Source: Liolophura sinensis (taxonomy: Eukaryota > Mollusca > Polyplacophora > Chitonida > Chitonidae). Taken from it: a DNA stretch of 64,000 nt. The notes beneath the pieces are model-generated. The model searched no databases and had not been told where the DNA came from. It saw only the letters and a program-made list of their open reading frames with translations. A program made the translations under genes and the position numbers. Below are positions 45,334 to 56,000 of this stretch, piece by piece; position 1 is the stretch's first letter, and each line of letters starts with the position of its first letter. The stretch spans positions 5,555,001-5,619,000 of the forward strand of contig NC_088299.1 of NCBI RefSeq assembly GCF_032854445.1, read 5' to 3'.

Positions 45334-46741
45334 ATGTTAAAGTTGTTTGTTGCTTTGCTGGCATTCGTTTGTGCTGTGGTGGGTGAGTGAAGATTTTCTG
45401 GTATCTTAACTGTGTTAAACTATGGAGTTAAAATCACTTGGCTAAAATGTGTAATGTGTAATGTTTCGTGCATGTCGTCAGCAAACTCTCTGCTGGAACG
45501 GCGAAATTATGGCTCTGTTTTCATATATTTTATCTGGGCATACACACTGCTGATGTGACATGAATTTTACATACATGATATGACCTGAGAATGTGGTGGG
45601 GCCACATGTAATGTTTGTTTTTCAGCCGTTGAATGGTGACACTCGGCCCCAGTCATTCTCTATCCTGGGGTTACGCATATTGTTGAAGTGTGAGACTATT
45701 TATTACTTAGTGTTTTATCCGTTAGACAAGTTGCCGCTGGCATTTTGCCATGTATCGTAGAAAACTTTGACACAAAACAAGCGTTAGTTTGATTGGAACC
45801 AGCTACCTCATTGACCAACGCTTAAGGAACATTCACCAAAAAAAAAAAAAAAAAAAAAAGAACAGCACTATCCTCGGTCACGTCTTAGTCGTATATTGAA
45901 ATCAGATTTTTGCCATACCGAAGACACCAAACTCGACGCTCCATTCAGTCGCCTACTTGATCCTATTCATCCTATGTTGATTGACATGCGACGGCGTGCC
46001 AAAACTACCACGGTACTGAAATCCTAGGTATGACTTGATTCGGTATTGAACCCCGGATCTACGGTTTACTAATCAAACCAGTGTAGGTATACACGTACAC
46101 ATTCTTCTGTTATTGATTTCAGGTGATCAGTGCACCACATATCACCACCCTAAGTACGGCAGTGTTGGGAAATGCATGCAGAAATCATGCTGTGCCTATG
46201 GTACCTACATATCAAACCTATGTCCCGGCGACAGCAACGTCAAATGTTGTTTTTCCCACAGCACGTGTGGGGAGGGGTCGGTAGGTATGTATCCTTAAGG
46301 AAGCCAAGAATTATCATACAACAGTGATTTACCTTAAACTTTAATCCTTTTTTTTCTCATTCACGTATAACAGAATTTCTAAGATGTACCGAGACACATG
46401 CCGAGACATTTGTACATTTCTGTGTTGAAATCACTAAATATCTGGGTTAAACCACGGAAATGTTGGCCCCTTTTCAGGTACAGGAGGTTCTGGCTGTAGC
46501 GGAAGTCGTCATTACAGTGCACGAGGGACGGCTTATTATCCCGATCCCAGTCCTTTAGAAGGGGGATACAATGATAGACATGGTGTTAAGCTGAGGACGC
46601 TCCAGGTAAGGAACTCTCCCAATTTCGTTGACACTTTATTCATAGTTCTTAAATACTGTTTGAATATGCCGGTACTCCTTATTCATTGCAAGTCATTCGC
46701 TTGGCATGTTTACCGATTTAATAGATTTAAAAGAGCCTAGC

Positions 46742-46773
<32 letters not shown>

Positions 46774-48080
46774 ATGCCTATGATGACTGCACGTTGCAAT
46801 CATTGTACTTTTTCGACCTGATTTTCCAGGATTTTCTCGAGGGCTCTGCTAGCTACGTCAGCGTGGCAATGGATCAATACCTGAACTTACCCTACGGTAC
46901 TATCCTCTGCATTCCGGAACTGGATCGCAAATATGGCAAGCACATCATTTTTAAGGTACCTCTTCCTGTACATGTAGATTGCAAACGGTAGATCCCGAGT
47001 TTAAATCCAAAATCGAGTCATACTTAAGACTTTAACATTGGTAATCATGGCACTGCATGTATCTTGCTTAGGGCTCAGGAAAATGAATTAGGCAAAGTTT
47101 TGGTCGGCCCAGTGTTAGTAGACTGTAACTTGCTCGGGCATCGTGTTTGGTGTCTTCTGCATGACTTTTTAGTGACACAGCACTATACGTGTGTTGTGTC
47201 ACTGGATATGTGAAAGACTACAGCATACTTGTATACAAAAGAATAAATAAAAGCAGCGACGATTGGTGAGTCCTGATCAGACTTTACTGATATGATCCAA
47301 AAAGTGTTCGAAGCGACGTTACATGATTTTCAGGACCATGCACATTGAGTTGACTTTCAGTAACGAGGAAGAGGATTATTGATCTTTCTGTTTGCTTGAG
47401 TTTATCTAACGACAGGTGGAGGTTTATGGTAATCGATAATTTGGACATGACATAGCAGATTTAAACTGTTTCACTTCACCGATGAACACACTTTATAAAG
47501 GTAAACGACCGTTGAAAATAACTTTTACTGAATAGACATTTGTCACATTTAAATCCTCTTATAATAATTTTATGATAATTAATCGTGAAACAAACTTTGA
47601 CTGAATAAAGACTGCTGGCATTCGTATCCATCACGACTGAACTTGCTATACATCTCTGACGCGCTAGAATACAGAGTGAGCGTGAGAGAAAGCGTCTGTA
47701 CAATGCCCGAAGTGGCAAGGTCAACCATCACGGAAGCAAAAGCAAACGATGGCTGTGAGTTAATGCGGAGATACGTTCGCGCGAGAAATAATTTGCATAT
47801 TTGCGTTTGCTTTACTCAGTTGCGATAATCTTGAAACTTCAGGTATACATAGAAGACAAAGATTGGTTATTTCAATTAGTGTACTATTTCTAAACTAGGC
47901 AAGTTACCTTTTGTTCCCTGAGTAATTCTGCTACTTTCGTTGAATATATTTATCCAGGTTGTGGACACCGGAAGTGCTTTTAACCACAAAGGTTACAGTC
48001 GAATTGACATCTGTGTTCGAGATCAGCAGCATTCCTATGACGCGGCCATCAACAATCATATCACGCTCGTCTTCAAGTAA
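45334..48080 (+). CDS. Secreted Cys-rich + 3D (double-psi beta-barrel) domain protein, 5 exons
   Basis: Exons 45334-45382, 46123-46284, 46478-46605, 46830-46955, 47958-48080; all GT-AG with matching phases, giving ~195 aa. Residues 1-16 are a signal peptide (MLKLFVALLAFVCAVVG). Residues ~18-70 hold eight Cys: DQCTTYHHPKYGSVGKC, SCC, NLCPG, VKCC, STC; this GxC...CPG...VKCC pattern resembles N-terminal modules of some eukaryotic peptidoglycan-active proteins (memory-based). A Gly/Ser linker follows. The C-terminal half fits the bacterial 3D domain: SYVSVAMDQYLNLPYGTILC, then VVDTGSAFNHKGYSRIDICV, with Asp residues at the DTG and RID positions characteristic of MltA/3D folds. Likely extracellular; a role in binding or cleaving bacterial wall glycan is inference. 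Codon use and introns look native. Confidence 0.8.
45838..45859. repeat. Poly-A tract
   Basis: About 21 A in a row within intron 1 of the 3D-domain gene. Could be the remnant of a retroposed sequence but no source is recognisable next to it. Confidence 0.8.
46741..46771. repeat. (AAT)n microsatellite
   Basis: About ten AAT/ATA units in intron 3 of the 3D-domain gene. Confidence 0.9.
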
Positions 48081-48085
48081 ATAAA
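48080..48085 (+). terminator. Poly(A) signal overlapping the stop codon of the 3D-domain gene
   Basis: AAGTAAATAAAC contains AATAAA starting at the last base of the TAA stop. If used, the 3'UTR would be only 20-40 nt, unusually compact. Confidence 0.4.
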
Positions 48086-48209
48086 CATCACCTGGCGATA
48101 CCAAGAATTCGTTAAAGAAATCGTCTTTTGCTCTTTTAAATAGAATTTAGACAGTCTATTTTTCCGTCCTGAGCTCAGTTCGACAAAGACCATCCAGGCG
48201 AAATAGATT

Positions 48210-48345
48210 GCTGTAAGGCCATTCACTCATGTTGGTTTCCTCTGCAGTCGTACGTGAGGAGGTTTGTCAGCAATTTGTCTATTGTTGTGGGTTTTCCGTG
48301 GGGCGTACCCGGTTTCTTCAAACCATATTGCTAGCCACCATAAAT
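48210..48345 (+). repeat. MetaSINE-like family A, degenerate
   Basis: catgttggtttcctctgcag, ggaggtttgtcagcaatttg and tgtgggttttccgtggggcg follow family-A order with many substitutions; an old copy. Confidence 0.65.
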
Positions 48346-48354
48346 ATCCTGTAT

Positions 48355-48850
48355 CTATGGGTCGAAACAGACATTCGTACACCAGCCGTCAACCAATAAG
48401 GACCTTCCATGTCAATAATCACAAAACCAATTCCTGAAACGACGTTTATCACAAACCACCAATGAACTAAGAAAGTACATAAAGTACAAAATTAGGACGG
48501 AATCATGCAAAGACAAGCGGTCAACACTTTTGAATGATGTTAGAAAGGCGCAAGGTTTTTCCTAGGCGCAATGAGTGAATGAGTATTCAAATAGTATACC
48601 ATGCTAGTATAAGAGATGTCGATAGTAAAATATGTGTCTTAGTTGCCATTTGATTGCAACAGTTCCTGTATCCGACGTAGCGATCTAGTTCAACACGATG
48701 AATATACATTCTCTGGCCAGGGACGCTTGACACTGTGTCCACATTTATCAACTTATGTCGTTGATTGAAATCATCATATCACAAGGGATTTAGCAAATGG
48801 TACAAGGCGAGATATGTAATGTACAGTCATGTATTGGTGTTCAAGTAAGG
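48355..48850 (+). repeat. Interspersed repeat E, downstream copy
   Basis: gaaacagacattcgtacacc, accaatgaactaagaaagta, aaaattaggacggaatcatg, ttcaacacgatgaatataca and acaaggcgagatatgtaatg, colinear with 43880-44460. Confidence 0.7.
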
Positions 48851-48992
48851 ATATTTTACAAGGTCAAAACTGAAACCATCTCTCTTGTTTTGACTTTGTA
48901 CAGATATAGGTCCAGATAAGATGTACAATTTGGAGAGTCTGAGGTTTCCTTTAAATACGGCGAAGGTAAATATATATCTCTACAACCTTTGC

Positions 48993-49201
48993 GGGGTCCT
49001 CCGTGGCTGAAGGGTTCATCACGCCAGCCCGCCGCAATGACCCAGGTGCCCCTCACCAGCTCATGCTGGCTTCTTCTTCGGCCGTAGGTTTCCACCGGGC
49101 TTTGCTCTGCTTCCTCCCACCATAATACTAGCCGCCGCCCCATAAGTGACATATCCTTGAGTGCGGCGTAAAACACCAATCGAATAAATAAATAAATAAA
49201 T
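48993..49201 (+). repeat. MetaSINE-like family A copy with head
   Basis: Head ggggtcctccgtggctgaag (A box altered), a shortened centre (B-box region deleted) and intact 3' end gtgcggcgtaaaacaccaat plus (aata)n tail. Confidence 0.85.
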
Positions 49202-50289
49202 AGATTCACAGCTTTCGCTATATATGGATTGTTTAGAGCTAGCAGATAATCAAAATACCGTTTTCGGAATGAGAAAGTACGGGCCTGATGAGGATTACTC
49301 CTTGATAGTTACTGCATATACTGCGTCGTTATCTGTATGAAAACTGATCATGAACGATATCTTTTTATCTACGTTAATGTCGTTTGGACCCATGAAAGTG
49401 ATGATGTAGTACGCATAATTTGTATTCTACAACATGAAAAGAGAATTTCTCGAGTTTAGACAAGAACCGGATTTAACTTTGTGGTAGTGAGTTTTTTTGG
49501 AATAAAAAATTCGAGCTCAAATTCCAGTAACTTCGACATGCCACAAGAAATCCATGTTGCCTTCTGTACTCTGTAAGTGACTGGCCCATGTTGAGGTATA
49601 GAATGCCAAAAGCTTTACCCACCAACCATCAGGCAGAGAAACAGTGGCACAGTCAGTACAATTTTAGAGCAACTTGTAGCAAGTGATATCCAAGACTCAT
49701 TGGCAATATGGCAGACAACTGGTTCAGAAGATATGCACCGGTAAGGTACGATTAGCCTTGACGTTGTTTCCATCAACAAAATGCTGAAAAGAACGGAAAA
49801 CCAAGGATCATGGGAAGTAACTGTAGAGTGACTGGATCGAAAATACGGATCGATATCCATCGGCGGAAACTCGTGAGGAGGTTAATTTCGACTTGATTGC
49901 TCAATGACGCGATCATGATATGGTGATTTGACCGGACAACGGCCTCTAGGCATTCATGAGTTCTCACCACAGAATGGTGCTGGCAGGTCATCTTCTCCCA
50001 TGCATTACGGATGCGGTCAACGTGATCTTATCAGTTACGGCCCTTGTCTCTTGGATGAAAACTGTCTTCTTATCCAATAAGATGTACTAAATGACAAGGT
50101 AATCAAAGGCGTAGTATATCATCATCACATCACCCGTAATTCCAGGGTGCTGCCAGCGTGACAATCATACTACATCAGCATTACTAAGCACTAGATGTTC
50201 TGAAATTTAAATGAAAACTTTCTACTTTACCCGCATCAATATACTATATTGTCTGGCCTACCAAATGCGTTATACATCATTATCACCGT

Positions 50290-50482
50290 AAGCTTGTCAA
50301 AGGCGTTACTCAATATTATCATCTTAAGTCAATTGTCATCTTAATACAGAGAGTATTTCAGGTTGCGGTCAGAATGACTATTGACCATAGACATCCTTGG
50401 TGTGGATGCCTACTGTATATCTATACGGTGTAGTACATTGGCAAGCTTGTCAAAGGCGTTTCTCAATATTATCATTTTAAGC
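50290..50482. repeat. Direct duplication, two ~39-bp copies
   Basis: aagcttgtcaaaggcgttac...tcttaag at 50290-50328 and aagcttgtcaaaggcgtttc...ttttaag at 50444-50482, plus a shorter third echo near 50562. Confidence 0.65.
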
Positions 50483-50689
50483 CATAATTCAGTGAGCGTG
50501 ATTTATAAGCTGTCGGTAGTAGCTTGCAGTATTCATCTATTTCATGCGATGGCATACGATGGCAAGCTTATCAAATATAAAAGGACACCAGCATAGAGCG
50601 TGAAAGCAGAGCAGTGACAACAGTGTGAGGTAGCTGGCAAATAGTAACACGTGCTACGAGTGAAATCTGGGCTGTTGTCAGTTTGCGGC

Positions 50690-50788
50690 AGACAGGCTTT
50701 GCCCGGTTTCCTTCCACCGTAATGGTGGCCGCCGTCGTATAAGTGAAATATGACAGCGTAAAGCACCAATCAGACAAATAAATAAATT
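50690..50788 (+). repeat. MetaSINE-like family A, 3' fragment
   Basis: caggctttgcccggtttcct, ccaccgtaatggtggccgcc, gacagcgtaaagcaccaatc and an aataaataaa-type tail. Confidence 0.8.
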
Positions 50789-50824
50789 ATCAATGACGAT
50801 ACACTGTACTGTTCATCTAGTCTA

Positions 50825-50998
50825 TATAAATTCCTCGCTTGGCGTTCACCATGCGGGTTAGGCGTCTCAGTGAAGCAGTACTAGATGAAAGAGCGGTGGA
50901 AATCCGTCCTACCACAAGGAGGCACATTACATTACATGCACTCTAAGGGTTCCTTCGCCGTCAAATGACTGAAAAATTGTTAAGTACGATTTTATCTA
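50825..50998 (+). repeat. SINE-like family B, partial copy
   Basis: cctcgcttggcgttcaccat, agcggtggaaatccgtccta and gactgaaaaattgttaagta. Directly follows the family-A fragment with a common stretch (atacactgtactgttcatct) also seen near 58088, so the A+B pair was duplicated as a block. Confidence 0.7.
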
Positions 50999-50999
50999 A

Positions 51000-53065
51000 G
51001 TATATATACATATATGATACTACCTATGTTATTCAGTTTAATGGAATGTCCGGTTTTCTTCTCAAGTAGGGCTATTCCCTCAGTAATGACGATGCAAATG
51101 GAATAGAAAGCAAAACTAATGTTATTTCTGATCTCATTTCACACGTCTGGTAAGATTGTGTATACAGAAGAAAATTTCTGTAGAATATAAATGTAACAAA
51201 ATTGTTGCTGAAACATTCATTGTGCACTCAGAGGCTGTACATACACAGCGCCAGGGCTTTCATATAAATGTTCAAGACATCATGGCGACACAAGACATGC
51301 CGTCAGTTTCTATCTATCAACAAAGTCAACATGAATGCAATAAAAGGATAATTTAACATGAATTGTATTGCTGACACAAATCCTGTTTACTCAGATACCT
51401 CTGGTGACTTAATTTACACAATTTCATAATTCAAAATGTAATTACTGATTGTTCTTCGGCCCTTGAACATATTTTCCTTCTCTCTCATTCATGTTGATTA
51501 CCGTCTTTGTGTTCCCGATGATATTTCAGGTTTCCAGTTTTATAATTATTGGCATAAGATCTCATTTCTTAAGTGTAGGTCTCATTAGTTTGATATTCTT
51601 GAATAGCGAGGCTAATTTCGCAAATGCGTTTGAATATTTTATTTACAACTGAATCGACAAAGAAATACATAAAGCATATCGCATGAGGCCTTTGAAACAA
51701 AGGGCCTTAAGCTACTTGTACAGTTTACAGATACAATTATTATTGCTTTTTCTTTCGTTAAAGAAGCACAGGAGCTATGTCAATGAAGATGCAATAGTAC
51801 TGCCAGTTAAATAACAACTGATCAGTCCTGTTTTTTTTTATAAGAACGCTTTAGCCTGAAAACATTTGATAACGATACCAAAGTATGTATTTAGTCGACT
51901 CGTTAAATATTTTTCTTTTTAAACAGTGATAATGTGTGAATTCTGAGCGAAAGGAAAATGCTGTTCTGACGCTGTAACGAGTCTGTGTGAGGTGGACTGA
52001 AATGTGATATGGTTGTGTAGATAAGATCTATACGTGGAAATGTCACGGTGTCGAACATGCGCTGACATTAGAAATCCGATTATTACTCAGTTACAAATTT
52101 AACACTGATGTATGTTAGATAGCGGTGGGAGTGAACATCAACAAAACAAGATCGCCTTCACCATGCGACTGTGCCTTATCCATTAACATTGTTTACACAA
52201 GTATGTACTACAAATACGACAAAAATGAATCTCCTAAGGGTAATAAAAATGTCAATCAGCTTTAATCTCTTCGAATCGGTTTTCTCATTAAAGGCCTGAA
52301 TGTAACGCAGTCTGACAATATTTCTCGAAATTTCCTTATCCACACCGCGTGCGCGTGATGTCCAGATTTCGATATTTCATGGTGTACAGTGTACATTATA
52401 ACCAGAGTTAAGAAAACCGAGGCCATCTGTCTTTTGATATCAGAGCTGTACATACATGTGTATGTCGCATTGCTGAGAGCTGGAAGGCAAACCCGAGTGA
52501 GGTAAATAAATAACACATAGTGAGGTTGATGTCACGCACACGTTACTAATTCTCGCAATCAGTTGTGGTTATGTTCAAGCAAATAACTATTGACTGTAGG
52601 AGGCTTGTTGGGCGGGATTACCGGAGAGTCTGGCTAATCAATGATATGGTTCAATAATCATCACCTAATTCTGCCGTGTTTTGCGGAGCTTCTATTGAGA
52701 AGACCTTGGGTGGAGCCCATGTACACGGTCCACTCTTCAGTCTACCAGCCCTGTTATTCCCCTGCGCATACAGGCCATCGATTTTTCCGGCCGTTGAAAC
52801 ACCTGTTACTCTACGCATCAACACATAGCGAAGTTGTGCGCACGCGCACTCAACAATGTTGCTTGCCATCAGCAGTTACACACAGCGTCCTCAGTCATTT
52901 GTTGACTGTGAGTTCCTGGGAGTTCTGTCAGTGTGAGAGGTCTGCCGTATAAACTACAGCCTATACAACTCCTTATCTTTCTGTTTTACTTCGGATAAAA
53001 CTCTCGTGAACAACCCTTTTCAACCAACCTTTACACTCCGATCAGTTCTAATCTTGAAAGGTGCT
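51000..53065. other. Intergenic DNA and probable calbindin promoter region
   Basis: Mostly unique AT-rich sequence with no supported gene. Close to 53066 is a TATA-like gtataaac (52947-52954), about 115 bp before the calbindin ATG. Confidence 0.3.
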
Positions 53066-56000
53066 ATGGCAACCAAAGAGCCCGGGAAGAACTTTTTGCG
53101 TCAGTTTCGGGACAAAAGTACCCGTGATTTCAAGGAGCTAACAGCAGCCCAATTTATGGATGTTTGGAATCATTACGACGAAGACGGTAAGTGTTAGTAA
53201 CACAACACAGCTGTAAATTTCTATTGTGATATCTCACTAAATCACAGCTGATTCTGTCGGTAACGCATACGCCTTCATGCGATGTTTAAACGGCTTTTGA
53301 AATACATGCACCTCGTTTAAATTCTAGCCTTCATGTTAAGGATATCATAATTAAAAGCAATCGCTGCAGCAAATGTCCTGTTCATTGGATGTAATAGTAA
53401 TACAATGCGCCTGTATATTTGATAATGCTACGGATGTCGTTTAATGATGGTGACAGGCTAGTCGATGAAGCTCAGCGGGACGCTGTTCTGCATTTGGGCA
53501 CAGGCAGCATAACGTTGTCTGAACAAAGCCTTTGTAAAGGCTGCCGGAGATTTGTACTGGGGAAGGTGGCGTATAGAGTCGCACCACACCAAATGTATAC
53601 ATATCTGACCACAATGCATAGAGACATTGATTTGCCGGCGGTCGTAGCTCAAGACTGGAACCGTTTAACTGGGATTGATCAGAGGAAGTTTCACGTAACT
53701 CGACTCTCCTTTGTGAGTCGAGTTTGTATTATTTGTGTCTCAGCGTCTGGCTCTTCTGTCAATGGTTAGCGGTTCTTTCTTTCGCTTAGGTATTGATTGG
53801 AGATCTTTGTATTTTTCGTATCAAGTAACCATTCCAGCATAAATGCATATCGTAACGTCCATTGTAGCATGTGGACCTGCAGTAACATCTTTTCCAGCAT
53901 AAGCGTCTAAAGGTAACATCTATTTCAGCATGTGCGCATGGCGTAACTTCCATTGTAGCATATGAGCCTGCCGTAACGTCCATTACATCATAAGCGCCTG
54001 CGTAACGTACATTGCCGCATAAGCGCCTATCGATATGATACCTTACTTGGTAATCCTGAAGACAAGTAGTCTTTTATGAACGATAGCGAGCTAACGTTTG
54101 GCGCCGAGCGCCTGTTCCCACCAAAGTCCCACAAACTGGAAGGGCAAGGGGCATGGCGGGATGAGGGTGTTGGACTTGGAATAGGCCCCAGTTACTGTCG
54201 TGTTATATGGATATGAGACAGTAGCGAATACGATTTTCTAACATACATGTAGGTTACAGAAGACGCTTTGAATTTTTTTCAACAAATTCAATTTCAGAAA
54301 GTAATGCAAGACTGCATCTGCATGTATCACTTTGCCTGCATTTATTGTAATTTATTCTAGAACCGTGATGAAAAGAAATTTGAATACGTGTTCAATAATG
54401 GCATTCAGTCATGCCATAAAACTTTAATTGTTAGGAATGATAAATCTGGATGTAGAGTAGATGTGTAGCGTGTTATGCGCACAATTCTAAATTTAAATGA
54501 GGTAACCTCTGTATACATATGCGAGTGGGTTTCAAGTATAGTCTGTGCATGGGTACATACATGAACAGACGCGCATTTAGTCGCGGAAAGTTGCAAATAA
54601 GAATATGCTTAGAGTAGGGCAAAGCTGGTTGCCTTCGTATAAGTGAAATTTTCTGAAGTTCGGTGTTAATAAATCAAATAGATCTAGGCGTCGTAACTCA
54701 CATTCGTAGACCAATCATCAACCAGTATTATCAACCAATAATTCTCCAAAACAGCGTAGACGCAACAAACCACCAGTTACATGAGTGCTTAAACTACGAA
54801 ATTATGACGGATCTAGGTGTCAAAACAGATGTCTGTATACCTGCCGTCATCCAAAAAGGACGTTCTATGTCAAAATCACAAGGCCAATTCAACAAAACAA
54901 GTATGTAAAGTGCGAAGCTAAGGCAGATAAGTCAAACAAACAGAAGCAGTGAACAGTTTTTACGACGAAAGGAATTTTCTAGGCGAATATTTGGAATCAA
55001 TATCCAAATTATGTACCACTGTGTCACGCATAGTGAAAAAATGAGTGATTTTTAAAGATATTTTTAATATAATCAGTATCCAAATCTTGTATGGCCTGCT
55101 GTTTTATAAGGTGTCGGTGAACAAAAATTTATGTCATGCTGCGTTTGTCATTGCGTTGTCATTTCAACAGTTTGTCATCTGTTGAAGACATCTGCTATGA
55201 CAATTTTACGTAGATTTCATGCAAAATAATATAAAATACTTTGCTTTCGGGGCCTTGCTAATGAAATTAAAGACTAATAGTACAGAGAGCCAAGCCAGAG
55301 CTTTGACGACAGTGTGCTGGCTGGCCAGTATGCTTTATTTCAATTTTAAACTTATCGGGTTCGTGTTATCCAAAATATGTGTGCAAACCATGTTGAATAT
55401 AGACAGCGAATCCAACCAAATGTTTTATTCAGACAGATACGTTCAATAAAAACCTCTACTGAAATCTATCCATAATATAACATAGTTTAACAAAAAGTTA
55501 TATCATCGTGAATCCGGTTGGAAAGGATATCTAACGAAGAAAGAGAAATTCGCATCTTTTGAATCTAGACAATATTTCTAAACCATCTTTTCGTACTTCG
55601 ACCTTTGCGTAGTCAGTAACATGGCATATGCTTATACCACGCGACATGCGTTGCTATAGAGGCATGTGAGTTTCTTAAGGTTTCAAAAGTTCGAAGAACA
55701 TCAAATTCTCTTGTGTCTATAGAAACTTGGCCAACGTTTCCGGAAATCGAAGACTGCTCAGCCTTAATCAGCCAAAGTGGCACCAGTTCATTGACCCAAT
55801 ATGTAATGTTAGCTAACAGTTTCTTAATTACATTATATAATCTCTAACATGCAACACACAACATCCATTTATGACCTATCGCGGCTGTATTAGTTAATAC
55901 AACTAATTAGTCTCAGCGGCACTGTGTAGAGATAGCAAATACAGTTCCTCGGTTACGTTTATACATTGCTTCTGGAAAGGTATGTTCTACGCGTACAACA

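Noticed and set aside
49600-50000. Overlapping minus-strand frames of 72-81 codons
   Set aside because: Stops in all frames interrupt any longer product and no transposase or gene motif could be recognised.
53419-53769. 116-codon plus-strand frame in calbindin intron 1
   Set aside because: No recognised motif, no good splice edges, and it includes a hairpin repeat; most likely chance.
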